Positions 35,617 through 47,212 are shown, counted from the stretch's first letter. The stretch is 64,000 bases of DNA from Brachypodium distachyon (GCF_000005505.3 NC_016131.3:63225355-63289354); one strand, 5' to 3'. Numbers and translations: made by a program. The notes: generated from the sequence alone by a model not told the origin.

Positions 35617-36439
35617 TTATGGCTCCATCAGCTTCTTTAATGTGTTCAGATATAGGATGTCGGCGGAGCTTCCACCATCCACAAGAATCTTCTTGAGCTC
35701 ACAATTGGCGACGATCGTCATCACAAAGAGGGCGTCGTCATGTGGGAAGCGTATCCCCTTGGCGTCTTCTTCGGTGAAGGCAATTGGCACGCTCGCCCAC
35801 TTGGGTGGTGGTGTCGGGGTGAAGGTTCCCACGACATTGACTTCGCGAGCATACTCCTTGCGTTGTCGTTTTGATCCCCATCCCGTGGCGAAGCCCCCGA
35901 ATATCACTCCGACGTGATGTGCTGGTTCCTGAAACGGGAGGTTATCCTCCTTGGGTACTGGGTCAGCAACAACGACGTTGGCAGGGCGTGGAGCCTCGGC
36001 TGTCTTCTCATCCTTGCGCCGGGCTTGCATTCGTGCCTGGAACTCTTCGCGAGCCGCGATGAGAGTGTTGCACTCTTCGGTGTTGTGGCTTGCCGAGTTG
36101 TGGATGAGGCATCTCCCAGCTCCTTCCTCGGTGGGGCGAGGTGGCTTCTTGGGCTGCCACGTCTTTTGGGATGGTGCTTGTCCTTCGACGGCGAAGATCT
36201 TCCGGGCTTGGTCGCCGAGGGCCTTTTTCCCCCACCTCCTCTTCTTCTTGGAAGATAAAGTAGGCGCAGGGGGTTTGTCGGACGAGGGAGCTCCTTCGGG
36301 AGCGGCGTGTGGTGCGTCTTTTTTGGCGATGTCTCCGTCTTCTCCCCGGGCGTATTCTTGCAAGATTCGATAGAGCTCCTCGGTCGTCTTCGGCGGGTTA
36401 CGACTTAGGGCCCGATTCACTTCTTCTTGGAGAAGACCT
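35617..36439 (-). pseudogene. Gypsy element 2 gag C terminus and protease
   Basis: This continues gag after the nested LTR (EEVNRALSRNPPKTTEELYRI). It contains a nucleocapsid-like CLIHNSASHNTEEC motif (C-x2-H-x4-H-x4-C rather than the common CCHC order) and the aspartic protease site ILVDGGSSADILYL. Confidence 0.75.
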
Positions 36440-38142
36440 TGTTGGAAATATGCCCTAGAGGTAATAATAAATTTGTTATTATCATATTTCATTGTTCTTG
36501 ATAAATGTTTATTACCCATGCTATAATTGTATTGATTGAAAACTCAAATACATGTGTGGATAAATAAACAAATACCGTGTCCCTAATACACCTCTACTGG
36601 ATTAGCTCGTTGATTAAAGATGGTTAAGGTTTTCTAACCATAGACATGTGTTGTCATTTAATAACGAGGTCATATCATTAGGAGAATGATGTGATGGACA
36701 GACCCAAACCTAAACATAGCTTTTGATCGTGTCACTTAAGTTTAAGTTGCTTATGTTTTATTATGTCAAGTATTATTTCTTTAGACCATGAGATCATGCC
36801 ACTCCCTAGTACCGGAAGAATACTTTGTGGGCATCAACCGTCATCTCGTAACTGGGTGATCATAAAGGTGTTTTTCAGGTATCTCAGAAGGTGCTTGTTG
36901 GGTTGTATGGATCAAGACTGGGATTTGTCACTCCTTGTGACGGAGAGATATCTCTGGGCCCTCTCGGTAATATAATATCCTAATGAGCTTGCAAGCATGC
37001 GACTAATGTGTTTAGTTGCGGGGGGTATTATATTACGGAACGAGTAAAGAGAACTTGCCGGTAACGAGATTAAACTAGGTATGGCGATACCGACGATCAA
37101 ATCTCGGGCAAGTAATATATCGCGAGACAAAGAGAATTGGATACTGGATTAATTGAATCCTCGACATAGTGGTTCAACCGATGAGATCTTCGTGGAATAT
37201 GTGGGAACTATTATGGACATCTAGGTCCCGCTATTGGTTATTGATATTTGATCATGTCCACATGTTCTCGAACCCGTAGGGTCACACACTTAACGTTTCA
37301 TGTTGCTTGGGTTAGATGAGATAAATGATGATGATATCGAATTATGATTCGGAGTCTTGGATGGCATCTTAGACGCAACGAGGAGCTCCGGAATGTTCCG
37401 GAGATAAAGATTTATATATGGAAAGTTGTTTTCAGGGTTCTGGAAAGTTTGGAATATTTCCCGGTTTTGACCGGGAAGCTTCTAGAAGGTTCCGGAGGGA
37501 TCCGGAGGGTTCCACCTTGAGGCCCACCTATCCCTGGGCTAAATGGGCCTGTGAGGGAGCACCCTGGCCTTAATGGGCCAGGGGGCTAGCCCACAGGGCC
37601 CATGCGGCCAGGAGGAGAGTCCTGGCCGCATGAGAGTCCTGGCCGCCGGAGAGTCCTGGCCACGGGATAGTCCTGGCCGGCCACGCCTCCTCTACCCCTA
37701 TATAAATAGAAGGGGGGGGGGGGCAAGGGAGAGAGACACCCCAAGCTTTCAGTTGGATCTCTCTCCCCTGAGCCCTCCTCTCCTCCTCTTCTCATGCGCA
37801 CGGCGTAGCCCTGCCCGTGAGAATATTCACCATAGTCACCACGCCGTCGTGCTGCCGGGATCTCGTCTACCTCTCCCTCTCGCTTGCTGGATCGAGGAAG
37901 GAGGAGACAACGTGAAGCTGAACGTGTGGATACCAAGGAGGTGCCGTCCGTTCGGCACTGAGATTGATCTCATTGAAAGTTCCACTACACCAACAACGAT
38001 CTCGTGATCGTAACGCTTACCGGTCTACGAGGGTATGGTGTTCATGATCCCTCTCGTTACATACATCTAGTATATATATTCTTGGGTTTTCTTCCGCACT
38101 TCTCGTAGGAAAATTTTTGTTTCCTATGCAACGAGCCCAACA
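36440..38142 (+). mobile_element. Solo LTR of a BARE/Angela-type Copia element, TSD GACCT
   Basis: It starts TGTTGGAAATATGCCCTAGA and ends CCCAACA, flanked by GACCT at 36435-36439 and 38143-38147. The length (1703 bp) and ends fit BARE1/WIS/Angela LTRs. TATATAAATAGAAGGGGG (from about 37699) marks the LTR promoter. It sits inside gag of Gypsy element 2, so it is younger; unequal recombination between two LTRs probably removed the rest. Confidence 0.93.
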
Positions 38143-39418
38143 GACCTTGCATGCATGCGTCGATCACGGTGGTCGACGGCGGGTTGGCGATTTGGCTTCG
38201 CACCTTTGCAAAGCGATGGAAGAAGCTTCGAAGGGATTCCCCCGGCTTTTGTTTTACGGCATATAGCTCGTGAGCCTGCACGGGTTCTTTGAAGTTTCCT
38301 TGAAAGTTGGTGATGAAGACCTCTTGGAGGCGCTCCCATGAGTGCACGGAGTTCTTCCGCAGGTTATAAAACCAAGTTTGCGCCATTCTGGTGAGCGCGA
38401 GCGGAAAGAGGTTGCACATCTCGACGGGATCTCCCCTGGCGGCCCGTATGGCGGTGGAGTAGACATCCAAGAATTGAAGAGGATTCGATTCCCTGTCATA
38501 TGGCCGTATTGTGGGTGGCTTGAACCTTGGCGGAAAATGCACGTCTTGGATCTCTCGCGTGAGCGGGTTGCAAGTCGGCCGATTCTTTTGGTTCCTTTCG
38601 TGGCGAGGTCCTCCCTCGTCGCGTTCGTTGCTAGAGGGGTCGCTTGGAGAATGATCTCGGCATTTTCTTGGAGGGTCAGAGCGTCGACGGGAATTCCTTT
38701 CGCCGCCGGCACAGGCTCCGGATTCCGCCAGTTGCTCGTTTCCATGCACGCTGGGGTCTCGTTCCCCGCGAGGCGCAGCTTGAGGTGGTACCTGGTGGCC
38801 GCCTTGTTCGACCCCGACGGGGGGAGCAAGGGGCACTTGCGGGGCACTCGCAAAGCGAGGTTGATGTTGAGTGTGTGCGACTTGGAGAGCGCCTTGCGGC
38901 GGAAGCCCCCAATAAGGATGATACCAAGGAGCTCCTTGGGCGATCGCGGCGAGCGCCAGTAGAGGTAATCCCGGGTTGGAGGGGTCGTAGGCTGGGACTC
39001 CTTGGTTTTCTGACACGGATCCTCCCGACGCCACATTGTTTCCTCTCGTAGGTTCCGAGGGCAGGGTCACCACCGGTTGTTGGGAAGGTGGCGCAAAGCC
39101 CATCGAGCGAGGCATGTCGAATTCCGTATCCCCTGCGGGGGCGGCAACCGTAGGCAGCTCGCCGATCCTTGCCACTACGTTGGTGAGTGTCGAGGGACCG
39201 CCTACGACGGTTTCGAGCACCTCGGTTCCTTCCGGGACGGCCGGTAGCGAAGGGGCGACCGCGACTTCTGTCGGGGCGACCATGCTTGCGACGACGTCCG
39301 GATTGGTGAGGGTTCCTTCTTCCTCATGAACCCCCGAAGCATTTGCTTTCTTCGTTTGCAACAGTGTAGACTTCGCGGCAAGTTGAGGACCCGATGAAGT
39401 AGGCTTCGTCGGGGCCAT
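38143..39418 (-). pseudogene. Gypsy element 2 gag (N-terminal and capsid part)
   Basis: ATG at 39416-39418 (MAPTKPTSSGPQ) starts shortly after the PBS. A long Pro/Ala/Gln-rich N terminus is followed by a retrotrans_gag capsid domain (QFLDVYSTAIRAARGD, RMAQTWFYNL, ERLQEVFITNFQGNF, GESLRSFFHRFAKV, about 38170-38480). The frame is open until the nested solo LTR at 38142. Confidence 0.8.
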
Positions 39419-39440
39419 TAGATCTTCAATTGCGGCGAGG

Positions 39441-39460
39441 GTTCCCCACGGTCGGCGCCA
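39441..39460 (-). other. Primer binding site of Gypsy element 2
   Basis: TGGCGCCGACCGTGGGGAAC follows the LTR end ...AACAACA with a one-base spacer. It resembles the complement of the tRNA-Lys 3' end as I remember it, with two mismatches. Confidence 0.6.
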
Positions 39461-39461
39461 C

Positions 39462-40220
39462 TGTTGTTGTTCTCGACAACAATTAGAGTAAGGGGTGTCA
39501 ATGCTCGATGGCACAAGTGCGGGTATAAAAGTAGGACATGTACGCCGGCCTTATAGCGAAGGTCGCCGTACACTTGGAAAAGTTGACATGTCGATATTTT
39601 TTTAATAGGTTTGGTCGACCCTGTGGGTGCGATTTAATCCTATGTTAAGAAAGGTTTCGAGGGGGTTGTTAGCCAAGGGCTTGGGCCTAGCGGATCTTCC
39701 CAAGACACCTTTTGGCGAGAGGTTCGTCGGGGCCGCCTCGTACTTGGACCGAACGCGTCTTTCCATGTATCGAGGTTAGGATACCCTCGGAACTCTAACC
39801 CAACCCCTTCTCCTTCGAATCCGTGACAACCAAGGTTAGTTCGGAGCGTCGAAACTACAGTCTCCTAGAAGGTTTCCTTGAGACTGATCGACTTTCAGTC
39901 GAGAGCGGTGCGCGAGAGCGAACCTTAAAGGGAACTAACCTTGGTCCATATCTTTGAGGGAGAGAGAAAAGTGGGGGCAAAATAGTAAAAGTAGCTCTTT
40001 TGGTCCATATCTTTTGTGTGCACCGTCGTCTTCTACTCTAACTCATTTGACCCTTTGACCATGGCATGAGAGGTTTGACTTGTTGACTTGTCTTCTTTTG
40101 CCACGTATGATTGACCGCGCCACGTGGACGTTTTGACTCGTACTTAGGAAACGTTGACTTGGTCCTCGCCACCTAAGATTTACGGCCTGTCCCGTATAAG
40201 AATTTTATTTTAGTATAACA
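39462..40220 (-). repeat. 5' LTR of Gypsy element 2
   Basis: It starts TGTTATACTAAAATAAAATT on the minus strand at 40220 and ends AACAACAACA at 39462, beside the PBS. It is 759 bp long. Confidence 0.8.
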
Positions 40221-40225
40221 AGTCT

Positions 40226-41993
40226 AAAACCATTTGTCTTTGCAGACCGCAGAGTTGTGGGATTGTAGCTGGTAACTTGGGACAGGTCGGCACTGGACCG
40301 GGTAAACTGCAAAACCATACAGGTCGGCACTGGACCAGGAGTACCATCTTTGCTGATTTCAGAGGCCAACAGAACCTCGGTCACACGGCAATTCATAAAC
40401 TAGCAGCAGAACTAACATTACATTATTACGTGATCAACCGCATAACAAACACTGCACGTCGCTCTATATATAATATTTCCTTTCTCGATGGATCCCGGTT
40501 AGCTGTTGGATGTGAATGTGGCCGTGCAGTTTTTCGCCGTCTAGAATTTACAAGGCATCGACGCGAGTCTCCGGTCCGGCCAGATCGGAGAAACCGCACG
40601 CGCCGCTGAAGTGACTCGTAGACTCGTAGTGTGGACTCACGCATCATCTCCAAGACAATTTTGCTCCACTCGTGGACAGAAATACAACGAGACTAAACGA
40701 GCACTAGATCGATGCACGAGCGGCTGCGAGCTTCCGCTAGTTTTCCAAGTCAGCCAAGACTCCCCACTACTTGATTGTCCAAAGCTAGCCTTGATCTGGT
40801 TGCAGCTAGCCAAATATACAAGTGAGCAATTACGGAAACAAACTGTATAGTGGGAGAAGAGCAGCACGTACGTCCCGATCGCGTGATCGTGCAGCAGATT
40901 CTGATGCCTACGTGGCTAACAATGTCGACCGTCCGATCGAATCCCCTGGCGGGCATGCATCTCGATTAGCCACATGTACGGTGTTTAATTCTTTCAAGAG
41001 TCTTCGGTCCGGGTAATTTTAATTTCTATCGGGTGATCGCGACTGAAATGTCACACGTTTGAGTTGGCTGACAAGGCATATGCAGGACGGATTTTTTTTT
41101 TCTAGAAACACAACACGAAGACGGAGGCGAATCTGATAGGCGGATGAACTTGAGAATCTGGTGGCGCTTTGCTTAATTAGCACCAGGGATGCGGATACTC
41201 TAATAGCCTCTATCAATTTTCTCTGGTGCTCGTTGTTTGCTTTAATTAGTTAGCACCAGGGGGCAAGTCAAGACCGGTCAAATTTTCTCTTCTAGAAACT
41301 TGCCAGTCCTCGCGTCACATAGTACATCATCTGTTGCTACCGTGTCACATGCCCTGCGGAAAACACAGGCGATTCCGCAGGCCGTCCTTTTGAAATCTGT
41401 GGTACGCTGAAGTTTTGTCGATGGTGAAGTACCACTAAAAATGGCCCGAGATATATAATTTACTTGTATATCATGGACGATGCATGTTGACACCTGTGAA
41501 ATGCCAACACCAAACATATAAGCACGACAAGCTTAGCCAGAGTTGTCATGACCGGTCCAATTCCTCTTCTAGAAGCCGGGCTTTTTCTCTAGAAATGAAA
41601 AGGGAAATTTGCCGGTCCTCGCGTCATGTCTGACCTCAGCTAGAGCTGCAACCTGCAGGTAGGCAAGTCTGATCGTCTTGGTCATTTTAAAAACAAGCTT
41701 CATCTGTCTGGTCTAATTAGATAAAAAGGAAAACGAATACAGCGGCTGCCTGAACTTGTACGCACGAATTGGATCTTTTAAATACGGCGTGGCACCAACA
41801 GGGATGCGTAGACACTAGTAGCACCTAGCCCTGGCGTAACCGATGATGCGTTACAACACATTTTTTCCCTGGAGATTTGCCTGTGGGTTGTACTTGTAAT
41901 GCACGTTTCCGTATTGTACAGTAAGGGTTTAACATTGTTGTACAAACTAATCCAATTCACTGGCTCATGAATAAAGTATGGAAGGAAACTAAG
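40226..41993. other. Spacer with short dispersed duplications
   Basis: CAGGTCGGCACTGGACC occurs twice within 50 bases (near 40283 and 40320). GACCGGTC..AATT..CTCTTCTAGAA...GTCCTCGCGTCA occurs near 41273-41316 and again near 41551-41625. No gene is recognised. Confidence 0.45.
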
Positions 41994-42316
41994 AGCGTGT
42001 ACAATGAGGTGATCTCAGCCTTTTCGTAACGCTGTCATCTAGAATAATTGCTGATGTGAAATAAAGAGGGGTGAAAAAGACATGAGCCTTGTCTTAGATA
42101 AGAAATGATCACAAGAAGGATAAGGCAAATAAAAACCAAATCCCTCATTGTAATAGATTTCACATTTTTTTAATATTTATTTGATTAATTTTATTCATCT
42201 AGCCATTAATTGTTAGATATGGCACTAAGAGATGACTTATTGTAAAACATGTTTTGTTTTTTTATCAAAATGATGTAGAATACATAAGATAAGACGGTCT
42301 TATCAACCATGGTACA
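41994..42316. mobile_element. MITE copy 1 of an adjacent pair
   Basis: It starts GCGTGTACAATGAGGTGAT and ends TATCAACCATGGTACAT, with imperfect inverted ends (GTACAATG/CATGGTAC) around an AT-rich body. It has no coding capacity. Confidence 0.6.
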
Positions 42317-42368
42317 TGCCGTAATGTTCAATTATGGTTGAATTTGCAACAATCCAACTAAACTAAGT

Positions 42369-42700
42369 GCGTGTACAATGGGGTGATAGTAAGCATTTTC
42401 TTAGCAATGCCACATAGGATAAAATCTGACATGTACGAGAGAAAAATGAAGAAAAGGCACCATCCCTCTATTAATAAAAGATAATCTCTTCACAAGAATG
42501 ATAAGGAAAAAATAATGCAAATTTCTCATTGTACTAGATTTCACCTTTTCTTACCATTTGTTTAGTTAATTTTATTCGTCTAAGGATTAATTCTAAGATA
42601 TAACACTAAGAGATAACCCATTGTACAACATGTTTTGTTGTCTTTTCTAAATGACATGAGACACATAAGATAAGCTAGTCTTAATTATCAACCATTGTAC
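42369..42700. mobile_element. MITE copy 2 of an adjacent pair
   Basis: It starts GCGTGTACAATGGGGTGAT and ends ATCAACCATTGTAC. It follows copy 1 in the same orientation after about 50 bases and shares CACTAAGAGAT, ACATGTTTTGTT and CACATAAGATAAG. The inverted ends GTACAATGG/CCATTGTAC are better kept here. Confidence 0.6.
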
Positions 42701-43532
42701 AATTTTGTACTGTAATTCCGGCGGGAGGGAGCAATTATTTCAACAACAATTTTAATTCTATATAAAAAAGTGATTCACTACAAATGGAGTTATTAGACAG
42801 AATTGTCTTAAAAAATGTAGACATAAAAAATTGTTCTCAAACTTTTATAATGTGCTATGACAAATACACACGAAATTAGGAAAATTTTGGTTGGCCGAAC
42901 AGAAAAATTGGTTGAAAAACTGTCCTCAAGATAAAACTCAGTCTGACTCTGATCTCCGATAGATTTTATGTAAATGCATGCATGTGGTTGTATAAGCGTA
43001 TCCGTTTAATTGTACCATACTTTTCTTAAAAAACACATGGACACATTTTGCATCGAACTTGGGCACTTTAAAGTTTAAATCAGTTTCTTTATCGGCAGAG
43101 ACTGCGTCGGCATTTTAGTCGGCTGCACGCGGGAGGCGGGACGCTACTATCCAGCCAACATCGAGCTGTCTCGGTTGTGTCTAAAAATATGTAACCAGGT
43201 TGCAATCCGCGGCCGCGCTGGCGGCTGTCCGACCAAGTTGGGAGAAATTACGGCCGAGTCAACCAGTAAGATCTCCACGTAGCTAGGCACGATCCAGAAA
43301 CGACGTCAGTGTCTCCCCCCCTGGCCTGTCCCGATGACTTCTCAAACCGCGCGCCATCATCTAGAACTAGGAGTCGAGATCGACCCGTTCGACAACAACT
43401 TGACGGTAAGATTAACTAGTGGTGGTAATAAACAGGCAATAAGAGAGAGGATCAGGGGATGGCGTTTCCCGTGTGCGACGAGCTAACCATGACGCTTTTC
43501 GCTTGATCTTAAAATAGACAAATAAATCCTTG
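42701..43532. other. Spacer upstream of the DnaJ gene
   Basis: AT-rich sequence becoming GC-richer from about 43100. I see no coding region. Confidence 0.35.
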
Positions 43533-43597
43533 TTCCAGAACAATAGAAGTACAAGTCTAGAAGCCCACGCATCCTTCGGCAGGTCGGCACTATATAA
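43533..43597 (+). promoter_or_regulatory. DnaJ gene core promoter with heat-shock-like element
   Basis: TATATAA at 43591-43597 lies about 170 bases before the ATG. TTCCAGAA (43533-43540), followed by AGAA, fits a TTCnnGAA heat-shock element about 55 bases upstream of the TATA box. The leader holds a GCAAGT microrepeat (43645-43668). Confidence 0.5.
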
Positions 43598-43763
43598 CAA
43601 CCGCCCCCCTCGCCGCTTCAGCTAAATTGCTTTGTTCCAACACCAAGTGCAAGTGCAAGTGCAAGAAGCAAGCCTTACCTTACACTTACACGCCGCATCC
43701 ATCGCTTTAAATTTCTGGTGACTAGCCGTAGCAGTAACATCATCCATTGGAGAGGAGGAGAGG

Positions 43764-44237
43764 ATGAGCTCGGTGTGCGCGAGGCCCGTGGGGTTCGCGG
43801 GAGGGGTGAAGTGCCAGCGGCGGGCGCGGGTGAGGGTCTCGGCCGTGGCGGCGGCGGCGGCGGCGGCGGAGAGGGCGGCGCCGACGACGATGTACGAGGT
43901 GCTGGCGGTGGGGGAGGGCGCGGGGCCGGAGGAGATCAAGGCGGCGTACAGGCGCGCGGCGCGGCGGTGGCACCCGGACGCGTGCCCGGGGGGCGCCGTG
44001 CGGTTCATGAGGGCGCGCGAGGCCTACGAGGTGCTCTCCGACCCGGAGCGCAGGCGGGGCTACGACATCCAGCTCCGCTGCGGCGGCTCGAGCGCGATGC
44101 GGCGCGCGGGGTTCGCCGACTGGGAGGCGCAGCTCTCCGGCCTGCAGTGGCGGGCGGCGGATCAGCGAGGGGAGACGTGGGGGAGCAGGGTGCGCGCCGC
44201 GTCCGCGTCCGGAGCGCAGACGTCGTGCTGCCGCTAG
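43764..44237 (+). CDS. Chloroplast-type small DnaJ (J-domain) protein
   Basis: Single exon, 157 aa. Residues 1-40 are rich in Arg, Ala, Ser and Val with few acids, as in a plastid transit peptide. The J domain covers about residues 42-110: TMYEVLAVGEGAGPEEIK, then AYRRAARRWHPDACP with the HPD motif that stimulates Hsp70 ATPase, and RAREAYEVLSDPERR. There is no Gly/Phe region or zinc centre, so it is a type III J protein of the DnaJ20/plastid AtJ20-like class, which delivers clients to stromal Hsp70. The start is the first ATG after a TATA-bearing promoter. The C-terminal 45 residues are not conserved in my memory. J-domain identity is certain; plastid location is inferred. Confidence 0.88.
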   Translation: MSSVCARPVGFAGGVKCQRRARVRVSAVAAAAAAAERAAPTTMYEVLAVGEGAGPEEIKAAYRRAARRWHPDACPGGAVRFMRAREAYEVLSDPERRRGYDIQLRCGGSSAMRRAGFADWEAQLSGLQWRAADQRGETWGSRVRAASASGAQTSCCR

Positions 44238-45663
44238 TCCAATCCAAGCCGCGCCGGATTTGCTTTGTTTTCCGTGGGATTCGCGTGGTTATTTAGTGAT
44301 GAAATTGTATTCCACGCGTTTCTCTGTCTGCGGTCTGGATGTATAGGAGACGCTAGTGCAGTGTAGAACTACCTGAAACCATAAAAAGAAAGAAAAGAAG
44401 GGCACAGTCCACATTTTGATGCTTAATTACTCATTTGTTCTGGTGTGATCGCTTTTGTTGAGTGCAGGATCGAGTAGACCTTTGGGTTTTATTTTCTTTT
44501 GAAGGTCTGGTTCCCTCCAAAAAAGGGGGCAAGGAAGCCAGCACTTTTTACGCATTCTAGACAACATCCTGGATAAACATTCTTTGTGGACAGATTTCTT
44601 CCAATAAGCATAAAAATAAGATTACTTTAACAAAGGACAAATAGGACAGTCTTTAAACAAAGCACCAGTCCATGTCATTACACATTCTAGAGCATCACAA
44701 CAAACAAGAAACGTTGTGTACAATGGTGGCAAACAGGTCTATCACACGTTGTTGCTGGGAATAAACATTTCGGTGTGAGCTCAGCAGGGGTTAATGTTTC
44801 TGCAGTTATTTGCTGTGATGGAGATGTTATAGTTTGCCCATAATGGGTTTAACTCAAGATTGCTGTTGACAGGCACTGTTAAACAGGACCCGAAGGCTGT
44901 TTACATGTGTATCATCACGAGCAGGATCACGAGCGAGCTGTTATTATTGGGTGGTGTTGTGATTCCATGTGAATTGGTTGTAAACTTGTAATCCGACAGT
45001 CTTTGTACTAAACTGAACGAAGCTATAATCAGTACTGCTAATACTCTGAATAGGATAATAATTTGTTGTGATGTCATTGGGTAATAGAGGATGTGCTCTG
45101 TTAAAATTTGTGGTGACAGATAATCAAGATGCATGGGCCTTGGGCATCTTGGTCAGTTTCTTCTCAAAGTAAACCTTACGAGACCACACATTTTGTAGTC
45201 AGCGTTTCACAGAGGTACAGTTGACACTAAGTTTGTCACATAACCACCACTTCCTGGATTAGTACGTTTTGATAGTGATTCTGATAAATGGGTCCACATG
45301 TAAATGTCACATCATCTCTCCGTTTGCTTTTTACCCGACTTGTACTCGACACATTCTTGATCTCCTCGGGGTTTAGGGATTGGATATGGGTTAACAGGTC
45401 AGGTCGCTTACTCGGTATTTACATGTAGGCCACGTAGGCACTTACATGTAGACCACACATGTAGGAAACATTGTCGAACTCACTAACTAAAAGTGTTATG
45501 TTATTTGAGAAGTCCCGCCACAAGAGTTGTGATTTTGTGAGAGAATTAGCATCAGTTGTGTTTCCCTGAAATCATACCCACAAAATGTGTGTATTTCTGA
45601 AATTCACTCTTTCTCCTTGTCAAGTTTGTCTCAACTTTCTACAACGTCTTTAAGTGCATTATG
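44238..45663. other. 3' flank of the DnaJ gene and spacer
   Basis: This contains the DnaJ 3' UTR (to about 44400) and AT-rich spacer. No gene or clear repeat is seen. Confidence 0.4.
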
Positions 45664-45861
45664 AAGCTTATAGGTTTGCATGTATTTCTCCATTTTGGCA
45701 TATCCATGGTGACCACCTTGGCTTTGGTGAGATGAACACGATCCGAGGTCCGATGAAAGTCTAAGCTTATAGGTTTGTATGTATTTGTGCATCTTGGCAT
45801 ATCATTGATAACCACTGTGGCATTGATATGATGAACATCATCTGAGGTCCAATGAAAGCCT
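45664..45861. repeat. 99-bp tandem duplication
   Basis: Two units start AAGCTTATAGGTTTGCATG (45664) and AAGCTTATAGGTTTGTATG (45763) and share GAGGTCCGATGAAAG or GAGGTCCAATGAAAG near their ends. Several substitutions separate them. Confidence 0.8.
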
Positions 45862-46985
45862 CCCACCCTAATTTAACTCTGCATCTTTCGGGTGAAGGTC
45901 GTGCCTTCAAGCCGTTGTATATAACTGAAAAAGTACATGGTCTCAAAAGGACCTTCAGAGATACACCGCATAAAGGGGCCAGACCGGGCCGGCCCCAACG
46001 CTATCTCGAGGCCAGGCAGGGCCCCAAGCCCGGTCAGGCCGGCCGTGCCGTTAAGCCTGCCGGGCCTATGCAGCCTGCTTCAGCACATGGGCCTGATTAC
46101 GTAAAAATTAAAATTAAATAGAGATGGGCTGGGATAGAAGGAGGTGGGATGATGGCCAAAAAAAATAGTGTTAGATTGGACCAGAATTGGAAGAGACATG
46201 AGACCAAATGTGTTAAACCAAAAAAAGGTAAAAAGAATATAAACGGGCCAGCCCGGGGGCTTGAGATGAAGCCCGGACACGGCACGGGCCGGGCCACAGG
46301 CAGTCCCCACGCCACCGGCCAACCTACCCAACACACGATGAGCAATCTTTCCTCTCGTCTTCTCCACCACTTTCTCCCCCTCCCCCTCCCCCCTAGCTCC
46401 TTGATCGGCTTAGGTCTCGTCGGTCAGCCTGCTCTCCTTCCCCCCTCTTTCACCGCCGCCGCCGTAAGGATAGGGATGGGAAGGAGGGTACGTGCGTTGT
46501 TTATATCCCCGGTTATTCTTCCCTGCCTCTCTTCTCGACCTATGGCGAGAATCCCGGGTGATGGGCTGGTGGGTTAGCTTCTTGCTTAAGCTAGGAGGTT
46601 GTGCATGGTGGGCTAAGACCCAGGTTAAGTCATATACCTTCTAAAATACAGGCAAGTAATTCCTTTCTTTGTTGTGCATTCCAAAGCTGTTGTTGTATCT
46701 GCAGATTTCTGCAACGCTTTGGGCCGTGGATCTATATTAATATTATCTCGCAAAATAAGTGGTTACGCTTAATCTGATAAATTAATGGTAGCACTCTTTA
46801 GCTGATCTGTTTATAAGATCAGCAGGGCCGAAAATCATTTGAAGAGAAGAAACATACATGATTGGACCCTAGTATTCGTGCGGCAGTCTCTGGACACATC
46901 AATAGTCTGATAGTTGAAAGAGTCGAACATGAAGAAGCAACCAAGAACAAATGGACGGCTTTCATTTTTGTTGAATTCTAACTGT
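45862..46985. other. Spacer with GC-rich patches
   Basis: 46000-46090 and 46240-46330 are built from CGGGCC/GGCCGG-type words. No domain is seen in any frame. Confidence 0.35.
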
Positions 46986-47138
46986 ACTTTAAACTTGGTT
47001 TCTTATTGATTTATAACGGAGATTGAAATTTATTCTTAGGTAACTGAGTTGATAAATGTTTTTATGTGTTCACTTTAAATTTGGTTTATTATTGAATTAT
47101 AACCATGCTTGAATTTTATTCTTAGGTAACTGAGGTGA
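46986..47138. repeat. 86-bp direct duplication with acceptor-like ends
   Basis: ACTTTAAACTTGGTTTCTTATTG (46986, shown in part) and CACTTTAAATTTGG (47071) begin two copies that both end TTATTCTTAGGTAACTGAG. The unit includes an intron 3' end (TTCTTAG) and the first exon bases, so a splice acceptor has been duplicated. Confidence 0.65.
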
Positions 47139-47212
47139 TTGCAGCATAAGACAAGATCAGAAATGAGCTCTCCTCTTTGCTTGCAACAGAAGAGAAGTAT
47201 GCTAAGTCTGAG
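47126..47212 (+). pseudogene. Isolated exon fragment with an in-frame stop
   Basis: Between TTATTCTTAG and GTACCG an 87-base open stretch reads VTEVIAA, a TAA stop, then DKIRNELSSLLATEEKYAKSE. It looks like an exon of a coiled-coil protein, flanked by good splice signals, but I do not recognise the gene and see no neighbouring exons. It is possibly a captured or degraded gene piece. Confidence 0.35.

Larger units (their letters stand above)
26238..40220 (-). mobile_element. Gypsy LTR retrotransposon 2 with antisense ORF and nested solo LTR
   Basis: Exact 5-bp duplications AGTCT lie at 26233-26237 and 40221-40225, with TG...CA termini between them. The element is transcribed right to left: 5' LTR 39462-40220, PBS 39441-39460, gag, protease, RT, RNase H, integrase (end 31924), then the plus-strand extra ORF (28641-30982), a long GC-rich leader, and a shortened 3' LTR 26238-26654. 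Its plan is the same as element 1. Frameshifts, a stop in the integrase and a nested BARE/Angela-type solo LTR in gag make it non-functional. Confidence 0.9.

Noticed and set aside
43718..44296. Alternative frame over the DnaJ gene (Arg/Gly-rich, 192 residues) and a minus-strand frame
   Set aside because: The J domain with its HPD motif identifies the true frame; the others are GC-driven shadows.
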